Below are positions 24,297 through 33,683 of a stretch of 64,000 nt of DNA, piece after piece. A program made the translations under genes and the position numbers. The notes beneath the pieces are model-generated. The model was given only the letters and a program-made list of their open reading frames with translations. It made no database searches and was not told where the DNA came from. The stretch is from Bacteroidota bacterium (GTDB taxonomy: Bacteria; Bacteroidota; Bacteroidia; Chitinophagales; Saprospiraceae). How positions within the stretch are numbered: the stretch's first letter is position 1; the number at the start of each line of letters is the position of its first letter. The stretch is taken from assembly GCA_016124585.1 (NCBI GenBank), contig WGNL01000004.1:1-64000 (forward strand), given 5' to 3'.

Positions 24297-26219
24297 TTAT
24301 TTTAGCCATTTGCCTAAAAAACCAAGCATCGCCTTATACACCTCGAAGCGGTTCTCTTCATTGTGAAAACCATGGCCCTCGTCGTATTTCACCATGTAAA
24401 GTACCTCCACACCCCGTTGGCGAAGCGCCGAAACGATTTGGTCGCTTTCGTCAATGTTCACCCGTGGGTCGTTGGCGCCCTGGATGACGAAAAGCGGGCA
24501 TTTGATTTTGTCGATATGAAAAACGGGGGAAGCTTCGTGCATGGCGTCCTTATCCTTTTCGGGGTTTCCCACCATCTCATACATCATATCAAGGTACGGT
24601 TTCCAGTACGGCGGGATGGTGTTCATGAAGGTGAAAAGGTTGGAAACACCCACGTAGTCAATGGCGCAAGCATACAAATCTGGGGTAAACGTGACTCCAG
24701 CCAAGGTGGCATAGCCCCCGTAGCTGCCGCCGTAAATTGCCACCCGCTTTGGGTCCGCAATTCCTTCGTCGATGAGCCATTTCACGCCATCGGTAATGTC
24801 ATCCTGCATTTTTTTGCCCCATTGCTTGAAGCTGCATTCCCAGAACTGGCGGCCATAGCCCGTGCTGCCTCGGTAGTTCATTTGCAAAACTGCATAGCCT
24901 CTACTGGCCAGCAATTGAATTTCAGGATTGAACCCCCACGTATCTCGTACCCAAGGCCCGCCGTGCGGATTGATGATGACGGGCAGGTTTTCCGAAGCTT
25001 TGCCTATTGGTAAAGTGAGGTAGCCGTGGATGGTGAGGCCGTCCTGAGTTTGGTATTTGATAGGTTTCATTGGCGCCATATCCGCTTCATCGAGCCATGG
25101 GCTTACGTCTACGATTTTGGTCAGGGAATCGGCTTTTTTATCGAAAAAATAATAGGCACCGAGTGAGCGGTCGCTGTAGGTGCGAATCATGAACTTGTCC
25201 TCCGCCTTGTTCATGGCAGTGATGACGATTTCGTATTTCCCCAAATCCTTCTCCAGTTGTTGGAACAGGCGTTTGGTTTCGTCATCCAAAAAATGGACAT
25301 GGCGCTTATCAGTGGTGTAGGCAATGGAAGTTAGCACCCTGCGCTTCCGGGAGTAACCTAGGTTAGAGACATCCACTTCGTTGTGGGCAAAGAGCGGTTC
25401 GCCCACCTCCTCACCTGTTAATAAGTCAAGTTTGGTAATGACGCTGCGGTCACGACCCCGATTGGAGGCAACATAAACGTGGTGTTCATTTTCAAAATCA
25501 AAGAACAACGGAGAAACACTTTCCCGAAAATCGGTAGTCAACACAGGTCGGAACGGTTCTTCCTCGGTTTGTCGGTAGAGTAGGGTGGAGTTGGTGCCCC
25601 CAGAGATCTGGTTGGCAATGCGGAGCTTTCCTTCGTGATCGGTCATCCATCCATCCATCGGTTCCATCGGATTGGGGTTGTCGGCCAGTTGATGAATTTC
25701 ACCTGTGGCGATATTCAGCCGGTACGGCTCAAAAAGCTGCGGATTGTTCTTGTTCATCGAAATGATGATTTCATGTTCGATGTCCTCCAAATCATCAATC
25801 AAATCAATGCGGACTCCAGCGAAAGGCGTCAAGTCCTGCAAGTGATTACCATCCGCACCAACTGAGTACAGGTGAAAATTCTCATCGCCGCCTTCATCTT
25901 TACCAAAAACAATGCGGTTGTCTTTCCAGAAAAACCAGGCAATGTCACGATCAATGACTTCTGTGATTCGTTTGGCTCGTTTGCCAATTGTTTTTTGAAC
26001 AAAAATATTCAGGCGCCGCTTGAAAGGACCTAGGTAGGCAAAGTATTCCCCATCAGAAGATAATTGATAACGGGATTTCTTGGGAAGCCGAAAGAAATCC
26101 TCGACTGCATATTTTTGTGAGTTTCCTAGGTTTTTGAAAAGTCTGGCAATGTCTGCTTTGGAGGAGGGTAGGGAGATGTCGCCTGGCAAATTGGGAGTTT
26201 CGATGTTCGGTTTTGACAT
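24297..26219 (-). CDS. S9 family peptidase (dipeptidyl/acylaminoacyl peptidase type)
   Basis: A 640-residue serine peptidase with an N-terminal beta-propeller (about 45-385) and an alpha/beta hydrolase domain. The catalytic residues are Ser499 in YGGSYGGYA, Asp584 in GANDPRV and His616 in DEGHGF. No signal peptide is visible, so it is likely cytoplasmic and acts on peptides taken up or made by turnover. I chose the ATG at 26219 (MSKPNIETP); eight more residues are open upstream. The double-GNAT gene follows closely. Confidence 0.9.
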   Translation of the reverse strand: MSKPNIETPNLPGDISLPSSKADIARLFKNLGNSQKYAVEDFFRLPKKSRYQLSSDGEYFAYLGPFKRRLNIFVQKTIGKRAKRITEVIDRDIAWFFWKDNRIVFGKDEGGDENFHLYSVGADGNHLQDLTPFAGVRIDLIDDLEDIEHEIIISMNKNNPQLFEPYRLNIATGEIHQLADNPNPMEPMDGWMTDHEGKLRIANQISGGTNSTLLYRQTEEEPFRPVLTTDFRESVSPLFFDFENEHHVYVASNRGRDRSVITKLDLLTGEEVGEPLFAHNEVDVSNLGYSRKRRVLTSIAYTTDKRHVHFLDDETKRLFQQLEKDLGKYEIVITAMNKAEDKFMIRTYSDRSLGAYYFFDKKADSLTKIVDVSPWLDEADMAPMKPIKYQTQDGLTIHGYLTLPIGKASENLPVIINPHGGPWVRDTWGFNPEIQLLASRGYAVLQMNYRGSTGYGRQFWECSFKQWGKKMQDDITDGVKWLIDEGIADPKRVAIYGGSYGGYATLAGVTFTPDLYACAIDYVGVSNLFTFMNTIPPYWKPYLDMMYEMVGNPEKDKDAMHEASPVFHIDKIKCPLFVIQGANDPRVNIDESDQIVSALRQRGVEVLYMVKYDEGHGFHNEENRFEVYKAMLGFLGKWLK

Positions 26220-26543
26220 GATGTTGAAATTTTTTGTGCGCAAAATTGTGGAATTCAGACAACTGGCGGGAGAATTACTAAATTTTTGCTGCGCAAAATC
26301 TTAAAATCCATGATTTTTGTCCATAAGAACTTGCTGCTAGTCAATTGGATTGGGGTGACTGAAACAAATCTGACAACTTTGGCCCTAGTCGGTGGTACTA
26401 AATTGGAAAGTGAATTTTGAGTTGTGCCAATGATTGGGTAAAAATTGCGTTTTTTCTGATAATCTTTTATTTAGTTGTGTTATTACACAACTTGTTGATT
26501 TACAGCTGGTTTCTTATAAGTTGTTTCACCATTTTTACCATCT
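26220..26543. other. Divergent intergenic region
   Basis: Promoter region between the S9 peptidase and the 2TM genes. It holds one perfect palindrome (see 26473) and otherwise nothing I can name. Confidence 0.5.
26473..26492. promoter_or_regulatory. Perfect 8-bp palindrome, possible operator
   Basis: AGTTGTGT, a TATT centre, then ACACAACT. It lies 51 bases before the first 2TM gene. Without a T-run it is more like a protein-binding site than a terminator. Confidence 0.4.
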
Positions 26544-26918
26544 ATGTACACAGAAGAAGAATTACAGAAAGCTAAAAAAAGAGTAAAAGCTAAAAAGTCC
26601 TTTTACCAACATTTGATGGCGTATGCCATTGTCAATCTTTTTTTGATGGCCTTGAATTTGGTAACTAGTCCTTCAGTCGCATGGTTTGTCTATCCATTGC
26701 TAGGGTGGGGGGTTGGTTTGGCTTTTCACTATGTGGAAGTCTTTGGAATTCCTGGTTTTGATATCCTCAGTAAAGAATGGGAGGAAAAGCAACTGGAACG
26801 TGAACTGAGGCAACAAAAACCTACATCCAGCCCCAAGGACAAGCCAACAAAACAACCGGATAAAAGCTTGGAATTGAGAGAGTTGCGAAAAAATTACGAC
26901 GAATCTGATTTCGTTTGA
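26544..26918 (+). CDS. 2TM domain protein (first of a pair)
   Basis: A 124-residue protein of the 2TM family: a basic amphipathic start (EEELQKAKKRVKAKKSFYQHL), two membrane helices (about 28-45 and 50-68) joined by a short turn, then FHYVEVFGIPG and a charged C-terminal tail. In this family the domain is found on sensor kinases, transcription factors or alone; its function is not settled. It shares the same layout, and the last residues KNYDESDFV, with the next gene, from which it is separated by 10 bases. The pair surely arose by tandem duplication. Confidence 0.82.
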   Translation: MYTEEELQKAKKRVKAKKSFYQHLMAYAIVNLFLMALNLVTSPSVAWFVYPLLGWGVGLAFHYVEVFGIPGFDILSKEWEEKQLERELRQQKPTSSPKDKPTKQPDKSLELRELRKNYDESDFV

Positions 26919-26928
26919 ATCCAATAAA

Positions 26929-27297
26929 ATGCACATGTACAAATTACCTGACATCCATGACGAAGCCCAACGTCGAGTTCGAAAAAAAGCTAAATTTTAC
27001 AAGCACCTTTTCATATTTGTAGTATTCAATGTCTTTTTTTTCAGTACTAGCCTGTTTCATGGACATCCATTCAAACCACTTGGGGTAACATTTTTTTGGG
27101 GTATTGGGCTTCTGTTCCACTACCTTAAAGTCTTCGGGTTGCCTGGGAGCGGAGTTTTAAGCAATGCCTGGGAAGAAAGGGAATACAAAAAAGAGTTGGA
27201 GCGTTTAAAAAAACGGGAACTTCCTAGTCATCAAATAGAGGAGCAATTAGAGCTTAAAGAGGTGGTCAAAAATTATCGTGATTCCGACCTTGTTTGA
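26929..27297 (+). CDS. 2TM domain protein (second of a pair)
   Basis: A 122-residue paralogue of the previous gene: RRVRKKAKFYKHL start, two membrane helices (about 27-43 and 50-66), FHYLKVFGLPG, and a charged tail ending KNYRDSDLV. The conserved end (KNY-x-x-SD-x-V) in both copies suggests a binding motif rather than a random tail. ATG at 26929 or 26935 are both possible. It is followed by a strong hairpin. Confidence 0.82.
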   Translation: MHMYKLPDIHDEAQRRVRKKAKFYKHLFIFVVFNVFFFSTSLFHGHPFKPLGVTFFWGIGLLFHYLKVFGLPGSGVLSNAWEEREYKKELERLKKRELPSHQIEEQLELKEVVKNYRDSDLV

Positions 27298-27462
27298 TTC
27301 AGAAAGCCTTTAAAACCAATAAGTTCTAACTTTATTGGAACTCATTTTTGACTATTAAAAAAAACTTGATTTTAAATTCCTAAGAATTTTGTTGAGTCGA
27401 ATTATTCGCCTTAAATTTGACTCACCTTTAAAAGTAGTTTTTGTGTTTATTTGTTTGGGTTA

Positions 27463-27491
27463 AAGACCCTCGACTCTCCGTCGAGGGTCTT
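27463..27491 (+). terminator. Perfect 12-bp hairpin after the 2TM pair
   Basis: AAGACCCTCGAC (27463-27474), loop TCTCC, GTCGAGGGTCTT (27480-27491). It is perfect in both arms. The T-run is short, so termination is likely but not certain; it lies 86 bases before the next gene. Confidence 0.65.
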
Positions 27492-27576
27492 ATTGTTTGA
27501 TACCATTCTTTGTTTTTGCAAATTCATTTTCAAGAAAAACGCTATTTTTGTGGCCGTTTTAAAAATCATTTTTGAC

Positions 27577-28152
27577 ATGAATAATCAGGTTAGTACACGT
27601 TGGGGCATAGTGGCCATTATAGTTTTGGTTTTGGCGATGAGCCGTTTGTTGCCACATACAGTTTCATTTAGTCTTTTTAATTTTTCTCCAATTGGAGGTA
27701 TTGCACTGTTCAGTGCTGCTTATTTCAACAAGAAGTATTTAGCATTTTTGCTACCAGTTGTGGCACTTTGGGTAAGTAACCTATTGATAAATAACATTTT
27801 TTACGCAAAATATTTTGATGGCTTTTCATGGTTTGCCAACCCTGAAGTTTATTTTGCCTTTTTGTTAATTGTATTGATGGGAACCTCACTTTTAAAGAAA
27901 ATCACTTTACCTAGATTAGCAATTGGTGCGGTCTCATCTTCCATTATTTTCTTTGTTGTCACCAATTTTTATGTTTGGCTGAACACTACATTATATGCCA
28001 AAACATCAACTGGCTTGATGGCCTGTTATGTAGCTGCCATTCCATTTTATTGGAACACTCTAGCTAGTGACTTGCTTTATACTGGCGTTCTATTTGGTAT
28101 TTTTGAATTTGCAAAGCGCCAGTATCCATCTTTAGTCCTCGAAAAGGCTTAA
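27577..28152 (+). CDS. Integral membrane protein, DUF6580-like (ECF S-component type)
   Basis: A 191-residue protein with about five or six membrane helices. The pattern MSRLLPHTVSFSLFNFSPIGGIALF near the start, and WYWNTL-like PFYWNTLASDLLYTGVLFGI near the end, match a Bacteroidota family resembling substrate-binding subunits of energy-coupling-factor transporters. The substrate is unknown. I chose the ATG at 27577; a 42-residue upstream extension is open but runs through the hairpin and a TATTTTTG box at 27543-27550 that fits a -7 promoter element. A strong terminator follows. Confidence 0.65.
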   Translation: MNNQVSTRWGIVAIIVLVLAMSRLLPHTVSFSLFNFSPIGGIALFSAAYFNKKYLAFLLPVVALWVSNLLINNIFYAKYFDGFSWFANPEVYFAFLLIVLMGTSLLKKITLPRLAIGAVSSSIIFFVVTNFYVWLNTTLYAKTSTGLMACYVAAIPFYWNTLASDLLYTGVLFGIFEFAKRQYPSLVLEKA

Positions 28153-28180
28153 ACTATTCAACATATTTTTTTGATAAAAT

Positions 28181-28217
28181 AAAAACCTGTTGGGCCATGT
28201 GCCAACAGGTTTTTTTC
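28181..28217 (+). terminator. Strong intrinsic terminator
   Basis: AAAAACCTGTTGG (28181-28193) with CCAACAGGTTTTT (28202-28214), 13-bp stem and a continuing T-run. Confidence 0.92.
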
Positions 28218-28232
28218 TTTTACACAAGTTTG

Positions 28233-28415
28233 ATGAATACACCACAAAAAGGAAACCCCCCACCAAAAAAATTAGTCGAAGGAATTGATTTCACGATTGA
28301 AAATGGTCTTTACGTGTTCACTGCCTACTACCTGAAAAAGCGTGGTTATTGCTGTGAAAACGGCTGTCGGAACTGTCCTTATGGATTCAGAAAACAAGGA
28401 ACTGTCAGGCCATAG
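28233..28415 (+). CDS. Small Cys-rich DUF5522-type protein
   Basis: A 60-residue protein that ends in the DUF5522 signature GYCCENGCRNCPYGF, where four or five cysteines could bind a metal. In other genomes the segment sits at the end of larger proteins. Start chosen at the ATG at 28233, 16 bases past the terminator, since the longer frame runs back into the hairpin. Its tail overlaps the convergent membrane-protein gene by 11 bases. Confidence 0.72.
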   Translation: MNTPQKGNPPPKKLVEGIDFTIENGLYVFTAYYLKKRGYCCENGCRNCPYGFRKQGTVRP

Positions 28416-28776
28416 TACTCGAATCTGTCTTTTCAAATAGTTTCCTTGCCAATGTGCCGGTCTGTGCACCTAGCCCACCCAAAAGCCCCCCGATCAAGCC
28501 TGTTGCTGGAATTAAATATCCCTGCCCAACTTTAAAAAGCTGCCCAATCTCACCTGATAATTGGCCAATGTTTGATGAATTCAGGATGCCAGCATAACTG
28601 CTCCAGAGCAGGGTGACAGCGGCAGTACCTGCCACAAAACTAGCTGCACTGTTTTCATACCTGAAGAAAAAGCCAACGATAGCAGCTACTATGGCAATGG
28701 ACCAAAATGGGAAAAAGTATTGAGTGATAAAGCCAAGCACCAAAATTAACAACGTCTGAAGGCCAAATTTTTTCAT
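28405..28776 (-). CDS. Unknown small membrane protein
   Basis: A 123-residue protein with a signal-like first helix and two or three more hydrophobic segments, rich in Gly and Ala near the C-terminus (ATGLIGGLLGGLGAQTG), which is suggestive of packed helices. I know no family for it. It lies downstream of the penicillin acylase gene in the same direction with a 38-base gap, so the two may be co-transcribed. Confidence 0.55.
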   Translation of the reverse strand: MKKFGLQTLLILVLGFITQYFFPFWSIAIVAAIVGFFFRYENSAASFVAGTAAVTLLWSSYAGILNSSNIGQLSGEIGQLFKVGQGYLIPATGLIGGLLGGLGAQTGTLARKLFEKTDSSTMA

Positions 28777-28814
28777 AGATATATTTATTGATGCGACTTG
28801 ACAGTCGCTAATTT

Positions 28815-31277
28815 TTAATTTATTTGGATGGAGTAGATAATTGGTTGGCGACTGTCCGTTGCATTTTTCATAAAAAACAGCTCATTGTACTCGCCAGCTA
28901 CCCATTTGTCGATGCCAGTCATATAAAACGGGCTGCCTGGATTGCCTGACTGTCCGCCGGGGAATACTCCCCATGCCTTTACAACATCTCCCAGTTCAAC
29001 TACCATCCTCCAAGAAGGTCCATTGCCGCTCGAAATGGCATTTGGAGCCTGCCCGTAACCACCAACTGGCAAGTCCATTTTGGAAAATGCAGGAATTCTG
29101 GCCACGTGCATGATGGAAGTTTTTTTGTAGGAAGACCAACTGAAATCTGGTTTCAATAAATTTTCAGCCAGCTCTTTTGTAGTGGCTTTGAAGGAGGCGG
29201 TCGATATGTTTTTTGCTGTTTCTCTTTCCGGAGTTTTTTTATCGTCAAAGATGATATCGTTAGGGTAGTTTTGGGCAAGGTCAATGACCCGCCACCTTTC
29301 TGGTTTCAGCATTGGGATGGAGTCTGGGTAGCCCAACACCTCTTCAAATGACATTTCATAAAATTTTTGCCACCAAGTCACGAAGACTACAGGCTCAACC
29401 TTGTCCTTGTCAAATCGAAAATCCCAGCTTCGCATCTTGTTCAAAACCTGCTTTTGGATATTGTCTAACTGTGTAGTATCCAATTGACTCAGCATAGCTT
29501 TCATCCCTTCTTCGGCGTGGATGCTGTAGTTATCGTTCTGCAATTTCATCATGTCCAATGCAGTTACACTATCCATTTCAGCAAGTCGCCGATTGATGTA
29601 ACGGCCCCGGTAATAATCAAAATGTGGGCTGTTGTAATAATAGGGGTAAGTCTCATCGGTGGATTTTTGGTTGGCAGAAGCCACAAAGCCTCGCTGGGGG
29701 TTTTTAGTGGCGGGTACTTGATTTTTGGGTACAAACCCAGCCCAGCCATTCTTGGAATTCGTTCCGTCTTGCACAAAACGCCCCTGTTCCTTATTCTTTA
29801 TTGGAAAAATACCGTTTGCTGTGATACCAATGTCACCATCTTTTGATGCAAACACAAAATTTTGAGCAGGGTAGTCGTAATTGGTAAGGGCTTGTCGATA
29901 GTCGTCATAATTTTTACCAGCCCCCAACCCAAAAAATGTCAACAGTTCCTTAGGGTTTGGCTTTTCATGCCCAACCCAATGCATGGCAAGGTCATGCCAG
30001 GCTTCATTGTTTGACTCGTAAACAACTGGCCCCCACTCAGTCCAGCGAACGGTGTCGTACACCAAGCTGTCACGACCTTTCACCCGGAAAGAATCCACCA
30101 CGATTTTTGCAGCTTTCACCCCACCATCATATTGGTATGATGTTTTTGCCTTGTCAGTCCATGAAATCTGGTACCAATCATTCATGTCATGGCCAACATT
30201 GGTTTCACCCCAAGCAATATTTTCGTTGAACCCAATCAAAACCCCAGGAATACCGGGCACAGATACGCCATAAAAATTTGCCGTGGGAGTCTGAATTTGA
30301 ACTTCAAACCAGATTGAGGGCAGTGTTAGTTTCAAGTGCGGATCGTTGGAAAGGATGGGCTTTCCTGAACGAGTTTTACTGCCCGAAACTGCCCAGTTGT
30401 TGCTCCCTAGAACAGCCCGCTCTTTTTCATAAACCTTGTGATGAATCAAGCCAATTGCTTCCTGAATTTCAGGTTTTTCATTGGGTTTTACTGGAGTAAA
30501 ATTCCACGGAGTACCTATCGGAATGACGGGAGATTCCTTAGGGTCAACTTCGGGATAAAGCCGTTGAAAAGTGTCATTGCCCAATATTTTCAAGGCATTT
30601 GAAGCCTCAAGGTCGTCTTCGCCAAAACACAAGGTTTGGTCCATGTATTTTTTTATCAGGGCAGATTTGTAAAAGCTCCAAGGTTCTGGCTTGTAGCCCA
30701 ACAATTTGAGTTCGATGGGATAGTCTTTTGGCTTCAGCTCGGAGACGTATTTATTTACGCCAGCGGTAAAAGCCTCCATCAATGCATTAACTTCAGGGTC
30801 TTGTTTCCAGCTTGCCACTGCCAATTCCGCCCCGTAGGCCATGCCTTGCCGACGTTTGAGTAGGTCATTTTCCAAGCCATCTGCTCCGACTATTTCGGCA
30901 AGCCTGCCTCCTGCTGCTCGGCTGATTAAATCCATTTGGAAATACCGCATTTTGGCCACCACATAGCCTTGAGCGAAGACTGCATCCTCCATGTTTTCGG
31001 CGAAAATATGTGGTACGAGCCGCTCATCAAAAGCTATGTTTACCTTGCCTTTCATTTCAGGAACCTCAATTTTGGTGGGTACCAAATCTTTCACTGATTC
31101 CGCATTTTGCCAAAAACCCGTAAAAGGACTAAAGAACGGGCCAATGGCTGGAACATTGACTTCTTTGAACTTTGTAGGGTCATCGGGCAATGGTTCCTTT
31201 AGTGAAATTGGCTTGTCCAAAAAATAAATTAATCCAAGCAACAAGCTGAGCGAAAGCAGGAATTTGAAGATTTTCAT
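28815..31277 (-). CDS. Penicillin acylase family N-terminal-nucleophile hydrolase
   Basis: An 820-residue periplasmic Ntn-hydrolase that cleaves amide bonds, in relatives of beta-lactams, acyl-homoserine lactones or lipopeptides. A signal/anchor helix occupies residues 4-21. The small subunit is about 50-290; the mature large subunit would start at Ser in LGSNNWAVSGSKTRSG (about 294), the catalytic nucleophile freed by self-cleavage. NDPHLKLTLPSIWFE and the His/Asn pairs after it are family marks. The natural substrate is not predictable; quorum quenching is one possibility only. Confidence 0.9.
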   Translation of the reverse strand: MKIFKFLLSLSLLLGLIYFLDKPISLKEPLPDDPTKFKEVNVPAIGPFFSPFTGFWQNAESVKDLVPTKIEVPEMKGKVNIAFDERLVPHIFAENMEDAVFAQGYVVAKMRYFQMDLISRAAGGRLAEIVGADGLENDLLKRRQGMAYGAELAVASWKQDPEVNALMEAFTAGVNKYVSELKPKDYPIELKLLGYKPEPWSFYKSALIKKYMDQTLCFGEDDLEASNALKILGNDTFQRLYPEVDPKESPVIPIGTPWNFTPVKPNEKPEIQEAIGLIHHKVYEKERAVLGSNNWAVSGSKTRSGKPILSNDPHLKLTLPSIWFEVQIQTPTANFYGVSVPGIPGVLIGFNENIAWGETNVGHDMNDWYQISWTDKAKTSYQYDGGVKAAKIVVDSFRVKGRDSLVYDTVRWTEWGPVVYESNNEAWHDLAMHWVGHEKPNPKELLTFFGLGAGKNYDDYRQALTNYDYPAQNFVFASKDGDIGITANGIFPIKNKEQGRFVQDGTNSKNGWAGFVPKNQVPATKNPQRGFVASANQKSTDETYPYYYNSPHFDYYRGRYINRRLAEMDSVTALDMMKLQNDNYSIHAEEGMKAMLSQLDTTQLDNIQKQVLNKMRSWDFRFDKDKVEPVVFVTWWQKFYEMSFEEVLGYPDSIPMLKPERWRVIDLAQNYPNDIIFDDKKTPERETAKNISTASFKATTKELAENLLKPDFSWSSYKKTSIMHVARIPAFSKMDLPVGGYGQAPNAISSGNGPSWRMVVELGDVVKAWGVFPGGQSGNPGSPFYMTGIDKWVAGEYNELFFMKNATDSRQPIIYSIQIN

Positions 31278-31337
31278 AAAAATTGACTTGAAATTTTGCG
31301 GTGCTAAGTCAGATTGGTTTAATGGATAGTTGAAAAA

Positions 31338-31766
31338 TCAATCGATGATTGGGTTTCCAAGAGAAATCCGAACTTCTGGCGAGATACGAACAGAAATTCG
31401 CACTGTCAGTGGGTTTACAGCTTCGATTCTGGCTTTTTCATGTAAAACCAAAGTAGTTTTTAATGCTGTGAAAACTATATTTACAGGACTTGATGAACCT
31501 TTGTTTTCAGCCAAAATAGCTTCCACCCTGCCAATTGGAAAAGCAGAATAATCGCTTTGCATTTCCACTTCCAATGTCGGGTTGATTGATACGGCGAGGG
31601 AAAAATAATTTGTTTTAAAACCATAGGCTTCCAGTTTGGGTAGGGTGGAAATCCAGGTATCAATAATCTGGTAGCCTTTCTCTTTTGCAGCTTCGCTCAA
31701 TGCTGAAGCCTGCTCCTTGATCGTTTCACCGGCTGTGCTTATCGTCTGTTTTATTTTCTCAAACAT
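31338..31766 (-). CDS. Unknown protein with amphipathic N-terminus
   Basis: A 142-residue protein. Residues 1-35 are an Ala/Glu/Lys-rich amphipathic helix (TISTAGETIKEQASALSEAA), followed by an alpha-beta part and an end with the repeated phrase RIS (VRISVRISPEVRISLG). No signal peptide. It lies 60 bases upstream of the acylase gene in the same direction. No family recognised. Confidence 0.5.
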   Translation of the reverse strand: MFEKIKQTISTAGETIKEQASALSEAAKEKGYQIIDTWISTLPKLEAYGFKTNYFSLAVSINPTLEVEMQSDYSAFPIGRVEAILAENKGSSSPVNIVFTALKTTLVLHEKARIEAVNPLTVRISVRISPEVRISLGNPIID

Positions 31767-31921
31767 GGTACGCCGAATTTGTATTCCTCAAAGGTAGAAA
31801 ATTAGTTTCAGACAAAATTCAAAGCCTTCTGGCAATGGCACGGGGGAGTTCGTCGAACAAAGGTGAGGCATTTTATGGGGCGAAGCTTACCTTTAACCAA
31901 TTCAAAACCTAAACCTCTTTT

Positions 31922-32812
31922 ATGGCGATTTTGCAGATAAACGGTTTGACAAAGCGATACGGGGGCATCACAGCTGTGAACAATTTGAACTTGGAGATTG
32001 GCGCAGGAGAAGTGTACGGCATACTTGGCCCAAATGGCAGCGGAAAGACCACTACACTAGGAGCTGTCCTCGGCATCATCAAGCCCAACAGTGGCAGTTT
32101 CACCTGGTTTGAGGGAAAATATGGAAACGAGGAGCGGATGCACATAGGGTCTTTGCTTGAAACCCCCAATTTTTACCCCTACCTATCACCAGTAAAAAAC
32201 CTGGAAATCACCGCTCACATTAAACGGATTGCAGCACCAAGGATTGACAAAGTGCTTGAAATCGTCAATCTCTCGCAGCGGCGAGATTCTGCCTTCAGCA
32301 CTTTTTCCTATGGAATGAAACAGCGCCTTGCCATCGCAGCTGCACTAATTGGCGACCCAGAAGTGCTGATTTTTGATGAGCCTACCAATGGCCTTGACCC
32401 GCAAGGCATTGCTGAGGTAAGGGAAATCATTCAACAGATAGCTGGCGAAGGGAAGACAATTATCATGGCTAGCCACATACTTGACGAAGTGGAAAAGGTG
32501 TGCAGCCATGTTGCCATCATCAAGCGAGGTAACCTACTGGCAAGCGGGGAAGTCGGAGCTATTCTCAGCAATGACCGCCAAGTAGACATTGCCGCTGAGA
32601 ATTTGGGGAAGCTTCGGGAGATTTTATCAAAATTCCCTGGCGTCAACAATATTTCTGACAAGGGTAAATTGTTGCAATTGCAAGTGAGTCAGGATATGAC
32701 TGCTACACAACTGAACAAGCTGGCTTTTGACAATGGTTTGATTATCAGTCACTTGGTGATGAAGCCGAAAAGCCTTGAATCTGAGTTTCTGGAAATTACC
32801 GCAGGAAAATAA
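31922..32812 (+). CDS. ABC transporter ATP-binding protein
   Basis: A 296-residue ATPase subunit of an ABC-2-type exporter. Walker A is GPNGSGKTT (about residues 37-45), the signature is FSYGMKQRLAIA, Walker B is VLIFDEPTNGLD, and the H-loop MASHIL is present. The tail after residue 220 is the extension usual in Gld/Bcr-type exporters. The permease gene starts 49 bases downstream and makes a two-gene exporter; its cargo is unknown. Confidence 0.92.
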   Translation: MAILQINGLTKRYGGITAVNNLNLEIGAGEVYGILGPNGSGKTTTLGAVLGIIKPNSGSFTWFEGKYGNEERMHIGSLLETPNFYPYLSPVKNLEITAHIKRIAAPRIDKVLEIVNLSQRRDSAFSTFSYGMKQRLAIAAALIGDPEVLIFDEPTNGLDPQGIAEVREIIQQIAGEGKTIIMASHILDEVEKVCSHVAIIKRGNLLASGEVGAILSNDRQVDIAAENLGKLREILSKFPGVNNISDKGKLLQLQVSQDMTATQLNKLAFDNGLIISHLVMKPKSLESEFLEITAGK

Positions 32813-32861
32813 TTCCTGAAATCTTGTGCGACACGATTTACATCTTTAAACATTGCCTATC

Positions 32862-33674
32862 ATGTTTCACCTACTAAAGCTGGAATGGCTTAAACAGAAA
32901 GATTATATTCTCTTCAAGATACTAGCAATCGCCTATCTGGTTTTCCTGCCAGCTGTCCTTTTTGTTGGAAAAAAAATGGATTTAGGGCCAGGTGCCCCTT
33001 TTAATCCCAAAGTTGATTTTTTTCAGTTTCCTTCCATTTGGGGCTGGTTAGGATATATTGGAAGTTGGTTAACTTTTTTTGTGCTTGGCTTTTTGGCCGT
33101 ACTTATGGTTACCAACGAATTTTCAAACAGGACACTTCGCCAAAACATCATTGTGGGCATGAGCCGCAGTGACTTTTTTAAAAGCAAGATGATTTTCATG
33201 ACAGTGATAGCTGCCTTTGCTACTGTTTACTATGCAATATGTGCCTTGATTATTGGCATACTAAATGTTAATGATACCCTCTATTTTTCTACTGTTTTCA
33301 AAGAGGTAGGCATGATACCCAGGTTTTGGTTGATGAGTATGGGATACATGAGCTTTGGGTTGCTGATAGGATTATTGGTGAGAAAAACTGGAATTGCGCT
33401 GTTTATTTATTTGGCTTATTCGCTTGCTTTGGAGACGATAATCAGGTGGTTGGCAATGTTTTATTTAATCAAAAGTACGGTGATGAGTTTTATGCCGTTG
33501 AATGCCATTGAAGATTTAGCCCCTGCTCCAACTAGCTTTTTTATCAATGAATTTACAAAACACCTTGGCTTCAGAATTTTGCTGACACCTTGGGAAGCGG
33601 TAATTTCTTCAAGCGTTTACATTGGTTTGTTTTTGTATTTAGGGCATAAAAAGCTTCAAAAAAGTGACTTGTAG
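32862..33674 (+). CDS. ABC-2-type permease
   Basis: A 270-residue inner-membrane protein with about six helices and the early amphipathic segment (MFHLLKLEWLKQKDY) seen in ABC-2 permeases. The phrase LVTNEFSNRTLRQNIIVGMSRSDFF (long conserved coupling region, about 86-110) is typical. I chose the ATG at 32862; a TTG nine bases upstream is possible. It pairs with the ATPase gene just before it. Confidence 0.88.
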   Translation: MFHLLKLEWLKQKDYILFKILAIAYLVFLPAVLFVGKKMDLGPGAPFNPKVDFFQFPSIWGWLGYIGSWLTFFVLGFLAVLMVTNEFSNRTLRQNIIVGMSRSDFFKSKMIFMTVIAAFATVYYAICALIIGILNVNDTLYFSTVFKEVGMIPRFWLMSMGYMSFGLLIGLLVRKTGIALFIYLAYSLALETIIRWLAMFYLIKSTVMSFMPLNAIEDLAPAPTSFFINEFTKHLGFRILLTPWEAVISSSVYIGLFLYLGHKKLQKSDL

Positions 33675-33683
33675 ATCAGTGGC

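Noticed and set aside
28197-28232. A longer N-terminus for the DUF5522 protein
   Set aside because: It reads through the terminator hairpin; the ATG at 28233 is a better start.
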